A stretch of DNA of 64,000 nucleotides from Lachancea kluyveri NRRL Y-12651. Its lineage: Eukaryota > Ascomycota > Saccharomycetes > Saccharomycetales > Saccharomycetaceae. The DNA lies in assembly GCA_000149225.2 (NCBI GenBank), contig CM000694.1, forward strand, positions 2,233,623 through 2,297,622, in the 5' to 3' direction. The notes beneath the pieces are model-generated. The model was not told the origin of the DNA. It worked only from the letters and a program-made list of their open reading frames with translations, and searched no databases. Positions 10,449 through 19,093 of the stretch are shown in pieces. Each line of letters starts with the position of its first letter. Position 1 is the stretch's first letter. The position numbers and the translations under genes were made by a program.

Positions 10449-10636
10449 TTGTTAAACACTTCTAATATCCATAACCTATATGCTTATCTTGTTTGCATGG
10501 TACAGTAATAGCAGTTGGCATCACCAAGAAGAACGTTAAGGCTAACGCGTACATAATTACATTTGATGATTTCGCTGAATTTCTTTACACGTATGTAATG
10601 ATTTTCATTTTTCGCTCTTTTTTTTTTTTTCTTTTT

Positions 10637-10671
10637 TGAAAAATTTTTGGATTTGACTACCTCATCTCATC
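10637..10671. promoter_or_regulatory. RRPE and PAC ribosome-biogenesis elements of RIX7
   Basis: TGAAAAATTTTTG at 10637-10649 matches the RRPE motif bound by Stb3. CTCATCTCATC at 10661-10671 gives two overlapping reverse-strand GATGAG cores of the PAC motif bound by Dot6/Tod6. They lie 55-90 bp before the RIX7 ATG, the usual place for the yeast ribosome-biogenesis regulon, and follow a long T tract. The sites are seen; factor binding is inferred. Confidence 0.75.
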
Positions 10672-10725
10672 ATATCAAGTACACCCCACATACATTACAG
10701 AATAGTACACACTGTGTCAAAAGCG

Positions 10726-13218
10726 ATGGCCAAACTGAAGAGCAAGAAAGGATCCTTGACTCAGCAGCTGGATGGCAAAGTTTCTGATCTGATCTACCGC
10801 ATGCTAGATGAAAAATCCCTAGAGAAACAGCGAGCCAATGCCATTAAGAAACAAAAAAGAGAGGAATCGGAGGGCGATGAAGACAGCGAATGCCTCGAGG
10901 ACCTAGAAGACCCATTTGCTGGTATATATCTAGCTCGTGATTTAGTATTTGGCGAAGTTATGGGTTACGTACAATCCAGGGATTTATCATTACAAAGAGT
11001 TAAAAAAGTTATGTTGGAAAAAACTGTGGAAAAGGTATTGAGTCAAGTCATTGAAGATGAAAGGGACGAGTTTAAAGAACAAGAGAGTTTTAACAAAAAA
11101 AATGAGGATGCAATGAACATTGACTCTGAAGAACTCTTTAACGCAAACATGATGCTGGCAAAAGACACCAACGAAATGAACAAAAATATCACCAGTCAAT
11201 GGAGTGTTAAAAAAGTCGAAGAAGCAAATGCTTCTAAGGAGGAACCTCAAGAAGAGAAGAAACCTAAAAAGAGGAGTAAGGAGGCTACTACAAAATCCAA
11301 GAGACAAAAAACTCAAGAGGACAGGACGCCACCAACCACCAATTTGGCTACTCTGGGTGGTATGGATGATGTTATAGCTCAGTTAATGGAACTAATAGGT
11401 CTACCGATTTTGCATCCAGAAATTTATGCTTCTACTGGTGTTGAACCCCCACGTGGTGTTTTGTTGCATGGCCCACCAGGATGTGGTAAAACTTCTATCG
11501 CCAACGCTCTGGCTGGTGAGCTACAAGTTCCGTTTATATCTATCTCAGCCCCATCCGTTGTCAGTGGTATGTCTGGCGAAAGTGAGAAGAAGATTAGAGA
11601 TTTGTTTGATGAGGCAAAGAACCTTGCCCCATGCTTGGTCTTTTTTGATGAAATTGACGCCATTACGCCGAAAAGAGATGGTGGTGCCCAAAGAGAAATG
11701 GAAAGAAGAATAGTCGCGCAATTACTTACATCTATGGATGAACTATCTTTTGAGAAAACTGGTGGAAAGCCCGTTATTGTTATTGGTGCAACAAATAGAC
11801 CAGACTCTTTGGATCCGGCTTTGAGAAGGGCCGGTAGGTTTGACAGAGAAATATGTCTGAATGTTCCTAATGAAATTTCAAGACTACATATCCTGAAGAA
11901 AATGTCATCCGCTTTGAAAATCGATGGTACCATTGACTTTTCCAAATTAGCAAAATTAACTCCAGGCTTTGTTGGAGCAGATTTAAAAGCGCTGACTACA
12001 GCTGCCGGAACCTGTGCCATTAAGAGGATTTTTCAAACGTATGCACTTCCAAGTGACGATTTCAGCAATGAAATGGACATTGATGAACAACAAGCTGATC
12101 AAGAGCTCAAAAATACTGCCAACATGATCGATCCATTACCCTTGTCTATTGTGCAAAGGTTCCTTAAAAACTTCCCAGAGCCTTTATCGCAAGAACATTT
12201 GGAAACATTATCCATCAAATACGAGGATTTTTTGAAGGCGCTACCGACAATTCAACCAACCGCAAAGAGAGAAGGTTTTGCTACAGTCCCTGATGTTACC
12301 TGGTCTAATGTTGGAGCCTTGGGCAAAACTAGAATTGAATTGAATATGGCTATCGTGCAACCCATAAAGAGACCGGAATTATATGAAAAAGTTGGTATTA
12401 GTGCGCCTGCTGGTGTTTTATTGTGGGGGCCACCAGGTTGTGGTAAAACTTTGTTAGCAAAAGCAGTTGCTAATGAGTCTAGAGCCAACTTTATATCCAT
12501 TAAAGGGCCTGAACTTTTGAACAAGTATGTCGGTGAGTCGGAGAGGGCTATTAGACAAGTTTTTACCAGAGCGCGTGCATCAGTTCCTTGTATAATTTTC
12601 TTTGACGAGCTTGATGCATTGGTGCCAAGGAGGGATACCGCCTTGTCGGAATCTTCTTCCAGGGTTGTGAACACCCTGCTAACTGAATTAGATGGTTTGA
12701 ATGACAGAAGAGGGATTTTTGTAGTCGGTGCCACAAATAGACCAGACATGATTGACCCTGCCATGTTGAGACCTGGCAGACTTGACAAAACATTATTTAT
12801 TGAACTGCCAAATTATGATGAGAAGTTGGATATTGTCAAAACTCTAATCAAATCCAATGGCACTCCATTATCGTCTGACGTAGACATACAGTGCATCGTT
12901 GCAGATGAACGTTGCAGAAATTTCTCAGGTGCTGATTTGGCAGCCTTAGTAAGGGAAAGTTCCGTCTTAGCCTTAAAGAGAAACTTTTTCAAAAACGATG
13001 AAATTCAATCTATTGTCGAAAATGATCTTGATAAAGAGTTTGAGGACCTAACTACATCGGGTCCGACTGAAGAAGTGATTGTCACTATGAAGGACTTTCA
13101 AAATGCTTTGAGAAAAATCAAACCTTCTGTCAGTGACAAGGACAGGTTGAAGTATGATAGATTAAACAAGAAAATGGGTTGGAATGACGAGGTTGAATTG
13201 AAGGGTGATCAAAACTAG
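10726..13218 (+). CDS. RIX7: Ribosome-biogenesis AAA ATPase Rix7
   Basis: Rix7 is a tandem AAA ATPase that pulls Nsa1 off pre-60S particles in the nucleolus; it resembles Cdc48/p97 and human NVL2. The 830-residue product has an N-terminal domain with acidic patches, a basic nuclear-targeting stretch near residues 180-200 (KKPKKRSKE), and two AAA modules. D1 has GPPGCGKT near residue 250 and Walker B FFDEIDA. D2 has GPPGCGKT near residue 568 and FFDELDA. Both keep the NRPD sensor motif. The frame opens on GTG at 10714; the first ATG, at 10726, fits the homologue N terminus (MAKLKSKKGSLTQQLDGK). It corresponds to YLL034C, is convergent with GRC3 (60 bp apart), and RRPE/PAC sites lie upstream. 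Confidence 0.97.
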   Translation: MAKLKSKKGSLTQQLDGKVSDLIYRMLDEKSLEKQRANAIKKQKREESEGDEDSECLEDLEDPFAGIYLARDLVFGEVMGYVQSRDLSLQRVKKVMLEKTVEKVLSQVIEDERDEFKEQESFNKKNEDAMNIDSEELFNANMMLAKDTNEMNKNITSQWSVKKVEEANASKEEPQEEKKPKKRSKEATTKSKRQKTQEDRTPPTTNLATLGGMDDVIAQLMELIGLPILHPEIYASTGVEPPRGVLLHGPPGCGKTSIANALAGELQVPFISISAPSVVSGMSGESEKKIRDLFDEAKNLAPCLVFFDEIDAITPKRDGGAQREMERRIVAQLLTSMDELSFEKTGGKPVIVIGATNRPDSLDPALRRAGRFDREICLNVPNEISRLHILKKMSSALKIDGTIDFSKLAKLTPGFVGADLKALTTAAGTCAIKRIFQTYALPSDDFSNEMDIDEQQADQELKNTANMIDPLPLSIVQRFLKNFPEPLSQEHLETLSIKYEDFLKALPTIQPTAKREGFATVPDVTWSNVGALGKTRIELNMAIVQPIKRPELYEKVGISAPAGVLLWGPPGCGKTLLAKAVANESRANFISIKGPELLNKYVGESERAIRQVFTRARASVPCIIFFDELDALVPRRDTALSESSSRVVNTLLTELDGLNDRRGIFVVGATNRPDMIDPAMLRPGRLDKTLFIELPNYDEKLDIVKTLIKSNGTPLSSDVDIQCIVADERCRNFSGADLAALVRESSVLALKRNFFKNDEIQSIVENDLDKEFEDLTTSGPTEEVIVTMKDFQNALRKIKPSVSDKDRLKYDRLNKKMGWNDEVELKGDQN

Positions 13219-13278
13219 GAAGCTGTATTATATAACAAACCTTCTTCTGTGTAAAAACTATGTACATTAAACCGTGGA

Positions 13279-15325
13279 TTACTTCATCCCGTGGCCTCTC
13301 CTCATAACATTCTTGCGAACTTTCCAAACATGTTCGTATCTTTTTCGTTTATCAAATGAAATATAGGGCAAAGCTCTTTCTCTGTGATCCAGAAACATGT
13401 TATTTGGAGGGTAAATCTCGTGTATTGGGGTATCTGTTTTGCCTCTCAAAAGAACCCATTGGATATTAGAGTCTTTTGGCATGCGGGAAAACTCAAATTC
13501 TGGGATGTATATGTTGATGAATTTGTTGCTGACATCAATAGAATGAACCAATGCTAGAGTGATAAATTCCAAATCAACTTTCTCTTTTAATATAGGAAAG
13601 CTTCCAGTACTAGCTGTCTTAATATTCTGTTCAGTGAGATGCAAAGCCACAATTGTACCTTCTAAGGCACCTTTGATATCATCTTGATGTAACCCACCGA
13701 AATCATCAAAAAATTGAAAAGCTTTTATACCTTGAGAACCAAACGATATTTGAAAAGGTTTGCGTTTGAGTAAAGGCTCAAAATCATAATTTATTAATTT
13801 TGTTTCGCGGACCTTATGAAAATAAGAAAGCATTTTAAGTTGTCTGATCTGAGCGGCATGGAATTTGGTTTGGTGATAGGTAGGTGTCTCGTCCGAAATT
13901 GGATGGAAATAGCTATCTAATTTGTAGATTATGGGATCATAACACTCCCTCTGTATCGTGGAAAAAGGGGAAGGTATTTGCAGTTCTCGGTGAAATAACT
14001 CTTCTGAAGATTTCTTGAAAGCAGACTCTAAAAACACCACGTGAGTGGGTTTGAATCCAGAAATTACATGATTTAAGATTTGAATGCCAAATCCTTTAAT
14101 CCAACCAGGTAAATTTACTAGGGTTGCACCCATAAAATTTTCCTCGTCAAATAATTCTATCAGCTTGTCAACCTTTACAAGATATTCGGTGGGGAAATCT
14201 TGTGGTGAAGGCGTGCCAATGTAATGTTGCGCTATAGTGTCTACGCTTGCCTGGCAAAAGTGTTGGCCCAATGCACAAGCACGATCAACCTTGCTCAGCG
14301 AAATACATTCCGGTTTCGAGTACTCCGGTTGACCAGGATCTAGATCCAGATACTGGACTGAATCAGTTGTGGAATCGCCGTGTAAAAACCGCTGTAACAA
14401 TAGCCTCAAAAAAGTTGATTTACCTGAATTCTTGCCACCGATTACAATTACCCTCATATCTTGAGTACAGTTTTTGTGGAAAAGGGATAAAAGATCGATT
14501 TTATCTGCCCAACCTTTTGGGATCTTTAAAGTTGTTAAATCTTTAGGAATCGTGGTTGTATATAATGAGAGAAGTGCGAAGGTTATTTTACTTGTGTCAA
14601 CCCGTGGCAAAGTATAGTTTTGAGGTAGCCAGACTGAAGAGAACGTTGGGTGTAGTTTATTAATGTCCAGTAGACCTTCTGCACCGTTAGAGATTTTTAT
14701 CACACATTCAAATTCGTCTAAGGATAACCGGTCCTTAAATTTGTCATCTAGAAAAATCTTCTCATCCCAACCAGCATAGTAGGAACTTGAAATAACAGGA
14801 ATCGAGTTTGAAGTAGGATGCCACATAGATAACGCCTTCCAGCTGGCGTTATAGTGAACATTGTTGTAAGTTATGCCGCCTTTCACTATTTGCAGCTGGA
14901 ATGACCCGGTTATTAGTATATCTTCACTTTTGCACATACCAACAAGTAAATTTCCATGTTTATCGTTAAAAGGATAGTAGTTGCCGTATAACTTTGGTTT
15001 AAACTTATAACATTTATCACAAGCATCTTCGCCAGGCAAAGACTTGTCTTCTACATCTTCGTCCTCGTCATATTCTTCATCGGTACTATCCAAAGAGTGA
15101 CTTCTTTTGGTGAGGTAATTAGAGGATTCGGTACCAGAAGAGCATTCAGAATCTGTCTCATACTCTGGAACGGCCGATGTTCCTAACTGTGGTGGTAACT
15201 CTATGATTGAGGGTTAGTAATTTGGAACTAGATAAAAGAAAGGAAAAAAAAAAGTAGGCAAATTGTTGCAAATCTTTGACAAAAGAATTTAATCACATTT
15301 AAAGAGTAAACGTACCATTAGCCAT
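13279..15325 (-). CDS. GRC3: Polynucleotide 5'-kinase Grc3, spliced
   Basis: Grc3 phosphorylates the 5' hydroxyl left when Las1 cuts ITS2 in pre-rRNA, allowing exonuclease maturation of 25S rRNA. The spliced product is 643 residues (632 in S. cerevisiae). Walker A VIGGKNSGKST and the partner motif DLDPGQPEYS mark the Clp1-type kinase fold, and the C terminus HVWKVRKNVMRRG is nearly identical to the yeast protein. The long frame has no ATG before a TTG at 15093. It continues upstream to a TACTAAC branch site and an AG acceptor. Joining 15316-15325 (ATG GCT AAT G) to exon 2 (13279-15200) gives MANELPPQLG and then an acidic N terminus like the homologue's. S. cerevisiae GRC3 (YLL035W) has no intron. 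Confidence 0.93.
15201..15315 (-). other. Spliceosomal intron in GRC3 (115 nt)
   Basis: On the minus strand the intron begins GTACGT (15315-15310), has the perfect branch sequence TACTAAC at 15219-15213, and ends TAG at 15203-15201, 13 bases after the branch adenosine. A pyrimidine-rich run precedes the branch site. Splicing after the tenth base of the coding sequence restores an ATG-initiated frame; without it the gene has no ATG. Confidence 0.9.
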
Positions 15326-15372
15326 AGTTACCCTATATAAGAAACACCAAGAGAAATACTAAAACTGTTCCA

Positions 15373-15381
15373 GCTCGTCGC
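15373..15381 (-). promoter_or_regulatory. PAC-like element upstream of GRC3
   Basis: GCTCGTCGC on the plus strand reads GCGACGAGC towards GRC3, one base away from the PAC consensus GCGATGAGC. It lies 48 bp upstream of the GRC3 ATG, followed by T-rich tracts at 15392-15428. It is plausible for a ribosome-biogenesis gene, but the match is imperfect. Confidence 0.45.
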
Positions 15382-15534
15382 GGAAAACCTATTTTTTTTT
15401 ATTTTTTTATTTTTTGTTTTTTTTTTTTCGATTTGTTCTTGAAATTCTAACCTAACCGTATTATGTGATAGAAACCAATGTTGTAATAAACAAGCAAAGT
15501 ATCTCGTTATCCTCCCTTATCAGGATCTTCTGTT

Positions 15535-16881
15535 TCAGACTACGACTTCTGGATACTTTGATAATTTGTTGATTTCACTAGTAGGTAAAACCACATCCGG
15601 ATTTTCGTTCTCTTCCTCTCTATCTTCTTCGTCAGAATACTCTGTTTCTAGCAAAGAACAAATCAAGTAGTCCTTAATAACGTTAACCTTTGCCAAAGTA
15701 TCCACGAAATCGTCGAACTCTCCTTCTCCTCCTTTTTCTTTTTCTTCTTCTTCTTCTTCTTCTTCTTCTTCTTCTTCTTCTACTTTCAATTCCGATAACA
15801 AATCGATAACTTCTTCGGTAGAAGCAGCAGCGGTGCCATTATTCTTTTGGTGGACACTGAACATGTGGCCTCCGTTGAAATGTGGTAACCTGTTGTAAGA
15901 ATCAAACCTATTCGCCATCGGTGGAGTAATATTGCCGGAAGCAGAGAAGGATAGTGGCTGCTTCAAATGTGTGTGGATTGGTGGTAGTTGAGTCACTTGT
16001 GGATACATGTTAATCGAGGGTGGGGTTGTGGTTAGACCAGGCGCAATATTAGCCGTACTGGCGGGTTGGCCTGTCGATACGCGCGGGAAAACCGGCAGCC
16101 TTCTGGTCATATCATTGGATAGCGTGGTAAAAAAGCCAGCAGCAACCCTGAAATCAGATGTCTGGGAGGACTGTTGCTGTACTATTGATGGATCTTGAGA
16201 GATGGGGCTTACCGGTTGTTGAGCAAACATTGTCTTGGAGACAGCCGGTTGAGGCGGAGGTGGTAGCACAGCCTTCAAGCGGTCACCTAACTGGGATGTG
16301 TACACTGGTTGGTAACGGTTCAACTCTTCCCTTAAAAAATTGTCGAAGGTAATAGGTGGGAGGGAGTGTGACCTTGGCTGTTGGTCCTGTTGTTTTTTAG
16401 AGACTCTTTTGGATCCGACTTTGGGTCCTCTTTTTCTCTTGATGGTAGTGCCATCATCCAAGTGAACTCTCAAATGCTTCTTGAGGTCTTGGGGCCTTTT
16501 AAACTTCTTGCCACAAGTAGAGCAGCCAAAGGGCTTCAATGGAACATGGACTCTCAAGTGTGAGGTAATATGGTCCCTCTTTACAGTTTTCGTATTACAG
16601 TTGCCCCAGTTACAGTTGAGCTGCAGATTCTTTTGCGATTTACGACCGACATGGTCATTACACAAGTGGTGATATAGCAGCTCCGGTTGAGGAAACACTT
16701 GTGAACAACCTTGCCACTGACAAACTAGCATCTCTGAGGAGTCATCGTCAGATCCAGAGATTTCGCTAGGGGAGGTGCTGTTCGTGGAACCTGTCGAATA
16801 TTTCCTTTCATCGTCGCTCGAGCTAGGAGACAGATAACTTGGGGATTCGTCTTCATTCAAAAGATCTTTCAATGGTGCCAT
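15535..16881 (-). CDS. RIM101: pH-responsive zinc-finger repressor Rim101
   Basis: Rim101 (PacC in moulds) is the end point of the alkaline-pH pathway; C-terminal processing by Rim13 activates it as a repressor. The 448-residue product has three C2H2 fingers at about residues 52-136, with the diagnostic stretch [20 protein letters not shown] and then [22 protein letters not shown]. An acidic run of about 14 glutamates lies near residues 366-382. The C-terminal region [14 protein letters not shown] and the last residues KYPEVVV match S. cerevisiae. The frame opens on GTG at 16986, but the ATG at 16879-16881 gives [11 protein letters not shown], like yeast MVPLEDLLNKE. It is shorter than the S. 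cerevisiae protein (625) because the low-complexity linkers are reduced. It corresponds to YHL027W. Confidence 0.95.
   Translation of the reverse strand: MAPLKDLLNEDESPSYLSPSSSDDERKYSTGSTNSTSPSEISGSDDDSSEMLVCQWQGCSQVFPQPELLYHHLCNDHVGRKSQKNLQLNCNWGNCNTKTVKRDHITSHLRVHVPLKPFGCSTCGKKFKRPQDLKKHLRVHLDDGTTIKRKRGPKVGSKRVSKKQQDQQPRSHSLPPITFDNFLREELNRYQPVYTSQLGDRLKAVLPPPPQPAVSKTMFAQQPVSPISQDPSIVQQQSSQTSDFRVAAGFFTTLSNDMTRRLPVFPRVSTGQPASTANIAPGLTTTPPSINMYPQVTQLPPIHTHLKQPLSFSASGNITPPMANRFDSYNRLPHFNGGHMFSVHQKNNGTAAASTEEVIDLLSELKVEEEEEEEEEEEEEKEKGGEGEFDDFVDTLAKVNVIKDYLICSLLETEYSDEEDREEENENPDVVLPTSEINKLSKYPEVVV
15737..15781 (-). repeat. (TTC)n trinucleotide run coding poly-glutamate in RIM101
   Basis: A near-pure TTC/CTT microsatellite on the plus strand, read as GAA codons on the minus strand, makes the glutamate tract of Rim101. 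Pure codon use suggests recent slippage, so length may vary between strains. Confidence 0.85.
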
Positions 16882-17120
16882 TATTGGTATGATGGTTTTT
16901 AGTCGTGTTGAACCAATAGAAGGAGGTAAGAAGGAGTATATAGCATAGCCCTTTCTAGTTTTTTTCACATTTTTCCCAGGGTCCACGTTTTTTTTTTTCT
17001 TTTTCAGAAAAGTGGGTGAGGCTGAGTGATCCGTGTATGGCGATTATATTAGAACAACCTTAATTAAGAGATATATATTTATGGAAAGTCATGTATGTTG
17101 GGTGTGCTGTCGCACATGAA

Positions 17121-18656
17121 TTAATCGTTAATGACTCGCAGAACTTTTCTGGAATAATCAACATCGTCTGCAAGCGATAGTCTGCTACCACCATTCTCCC
17201 ATTGTGACATAAACATCTGTCTTGGGTCCAGACGTTGATCGACTACAACAGGATCCTCACTTCCTGCCGCTGCTGCCGCTGCTGTAGTTCCTGCGGCTGT
17301 AGTTCCTGCTGCTGTAGTGCCTGCTGCAGTTGGGGTATCGGCAGGGTTTTGCTCATGAGCGATCAGGGGCGAGGAGTGTTGGGATGCTATCAGTGGGCCC
17401 TGTATGCCCTTTTCATCCACGTAAACAAATTCTGGAGAACTCGTAGAGTCGCTATCTGTAGTTGCAATGACAGTGCCCGCAGCAGCCGGGCCAGCAACGG
17501 CATCATTGTATCGCTTCTCGAAATCTTCTTCAGAACTAGTCCTGTTTTTGTGACGGCGGTACAGTAAGAATATTACTATTAGCAACAGTAAAAGGCACAC
17601 TATACCCACAGCGACAAACGTCCCGGCAACTTTCCCTGGGGAACCCCAAAACCCGTTCTTCTTGGAACTATCGTTACCAGAATTGCCTGTACTGGAGTTA
17701 CTTGGAGCCAAGCTTGTCGGTGAAGAGTACACAGTAGTGATTATTTGTGTCGTGTAGACTTGGTTCCGGCTCATTGTTCCAGACTCACCGCTGCCGGCTT
17801 CTAACGGGGTGGCGGTTACCGTCTGTACAGAGTAGATGATAGATGTGATTGGGAAAAGGGATGACGTAAGTCTTGAGGAGGAGGAGGACGAAGAAGAGGA
17901 CGAAGAAGACGATGAAGATGACGACGACGAAGACGATGAAGATGACGACGAAGACGAAGACGATGAAGATGACGACGAAGACGACGACGATGATGATGAT
18001 GATGTGGTAGTAGAAAAAGGCATGGAGGAGGAGCTCGTCAGAAAAACACTCGAACTGGGCAATACACTTGTAGTTGCTGGCTGTGTAGAAGACGAATCCG
18101 ACGTAGTGACCACCTCATCCGATGTAGAAGTGGGTGAAGAGCTGGGTGTGGTCTGTACAGAGGAGGTACCTGGGCTTGAAGATGATGCAAGACCAGAGCT
18201 CTGGCTAGTGGTTGTCGAACTCGAACTCGAGCTAGAACTAGAACTAGTACCTATAGCTGAACTCGTTCCCGTAGAAGTAGCTGAAGAACTCGAAGCGGGG
18301 CTCTCGGTAGAGCTTGGCGAATCTATAGGGATGCTGCTAGCTGTACCAGAACCCAGGTAAATGTATCCGTACAGTGCCTGTCCCTCGTTACCACATGAAT
18401 CGTATGGATAACCACTGCACTGGTCACTGCATTTAGAAAGACTTACACCACTCGATGGACCACTGTTGGAGCAGGCGCAGTCCTTACCTAGTAGAATAGC
18501 GTATTGGTATCCCTGGCAATTGTCATGGCACCAACCATTGCTTTGGTAAGTGTTTGATTGAGCCGACGTGGAAGCTGTATTTTCCGATGAGCAATACGTC
18601 AGAGCTGCCGAAGCAAGGGACGAGGCCCGTAGCAATAAGAGCAGGAGCGGGAGCAT
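17121..18656 (-). CDS. WSC4: WSC-domain cell-wall stress sensor, probable Wsc4 by position
   Basis: A 511-residue type I membrane protein. It has a leucine-rich signal peptide (residues 1-18), a cysteine-rich WSC domain at about 20-103 with eight cysteines (YCSSEN...GWCHDNC...CACSN...CSDQC...SCG), a serine/threonine-rich rod including an almost unbroken run of about 40-45 serines near residues 218-261, one transmembrane helix near 348-372 (VAGTFVAVGIVCLLLLL), and a cytosolic tail. WSC proteins sense wall stress and signal through Rom2/Rho1. Its position beside RIM101 and OCA5 matches YHL028W (WSC4). The tail end DYSRKVLRVIND recalls the conserved C terminus of Wsc2/Wsc3, so the subfamily is less sure than the family. 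Confidence 0.88.
   Translation of the reverse strand: MLPLLLLLLRASSLASAALTYCSSENTASTSAQSNTYQSNGWCHDNCQGYQYAILLGKDCACSNSGPSSGVSLSKCSDQCSGYPYDSCGNEGQALYGYIYLGSGTASSIPIDSPSSTESPASSSSATSTGTSSAIGTSSSSSSSSSSTTTSQSSGLASSSSPGTSSVQTTPSSSPTSTSDEVVTTSDSSSTQPATTSVLPSSSVFLTSSSSMPFSTTTSSSSSSSSSSSSSSSSSSSSSSSSSSSSSSSSSSSSSSSSSSSRLTSSLFPITSIIYSVQTVTATPLEAGSGESGTMSRNQVYTTQIITTVYSSPTSLAPSNSSTGNSGNDSSKKNGFWGSPGKVAGTFVAVGIVCLLLLLIVIFLLYRRHKNRTSSEEDFEKRYNDAVAGPAAAGTVIATTDSDSTSSPEFVYVDEKGIQGPLIASQHSSPLIAHEQNPADTPTAAGTTAAGTTAAGTTAAAAAAGSEDPVVVDQRLDPRQMFMSQWENGGSRLSLADDVDYSRKVLRVIND
17876..18004 (-). repeat. Serine-codon repeat tract
   Basis: The plus strand shows runs of GAC/GAA/GAT/GAG trinucleotides that read as mixed serine codons on the minus strand, making the poly-serine rod of the WSC sensor. 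Mixed codon use suggests selection for serine as well as slippage. The opposite strand gives a spurious acidic frame. Confidence 0.85.
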
Positions 18657-18663
18657 AGCTGTC

Positions 18664-18906
18664 TTATGGGACTAACTTGTTAGAGGCAGAGATCTTGGAT
18701 CTAAAGTTTATCCATGTATAGAAACATGCACCGCGGAGTGACCCAGCTTTTGCTTTTTTAGCAGACGAGGTAAGGTAAGACGGCGTCGTAACGGTGAAAT
18801 TTAGAGATGTGCCGCGGTAAGGGCGGATAGCAGCGGAAGCTACTAAGGCCGAAGCTGCTAAGGCAGAAGCTGCGAAGGCAGAAGCTACCGAGCAGAAATT
18901 TTTCAT
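18664..18906 (-). CDS. Small secreted-type frame or upstream ORF of the WSC gene (uncertain)
   Basis: An 80-codon ATG frame that ends 8 bp before the WSC gene start on the same strand. The first 26 residues (MKNFCSVASAFAASALAASA then LVASAA) resemble a yeast secretory signal peptide with an Ala-x-Ala cleavage site. They are encoded by four copies of a 15-bp tandem unit (18836-18894). The remainder has one NFT glycosylation site and no recognised domain. It may be a small orphan secreted protein, an upstream ORF that controls the WSC gene, or chance coding through the repeat. No homologue was recognised. Confidence 0.3.
   Translation of the reverse strand: MKNFCSVASAFAASALAASALVASAAIRPYRGTSLNFTVTTPSYLTSSAKKAKAGSLRGACFYTWINFRSKISASNKLVP
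18836..18894. repeat. 15-bp tandem repeat, about four copies
   Basis: Units starting at 18836, 18851, 18866 and 18881 share GAAGCT, then a variable ACT/GCT/GCG/ACC codon, then AAGGC or a variant. The period is exactly five codons. It sits between the divergently transcribed WSC gene and OCA5. Confidence 0.85.
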
Positions 18907-19093
18907 TCACGTGACTTGTTGGCGTTGGTTCGAAACTCCGGTGAGCTCTTTTCTCGGGTAAAAATGAGAAAAGAAAGAGAGAAAAGGAGATATCCGTCTC
19001 GCCCTCCTGGGGAAAAGATCATAATCTCTGCTCGACCTAAATGCGCTAGAAACGTAATCGTCTATTACTCGTAACCAAAAGGTCTAAAGTCAA

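Larger units (their letters stand above)
18657..19093. other. Divergent intergenic region WSC4/OCA5
   Basis: This 437-bp region serves two divergent genes. Apart from the small frame and the 15-bp repeat, it contains TCACGTGAC around 18906-18914, a bHLH (Cbf1/Pho4/Tye7-type) CACGTG site, and an AG-rich tract at about 18964-18990. Confidence 0.55.

Noticed and set aside
10714-10725. GTG opening of the RIX7 frame
   Set aside because: The ATG at 10726 matches the homologue N terminus and is the first ATG.
17836-18360. 174-codon plus-strand frame made mostly of Asp/Glu
   Set aside because: It is the antisense shadow of the serine repeat in the WSC gene; serine codons read backwards give acidic residues.
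18927-18936. GGTTCGAAAC, resembling a tRNA B box
   Set aside because: The flanking bases do not form a T-arm stem and no A box or cloverleaf is present. No tRNA was supported anywhere in the window.
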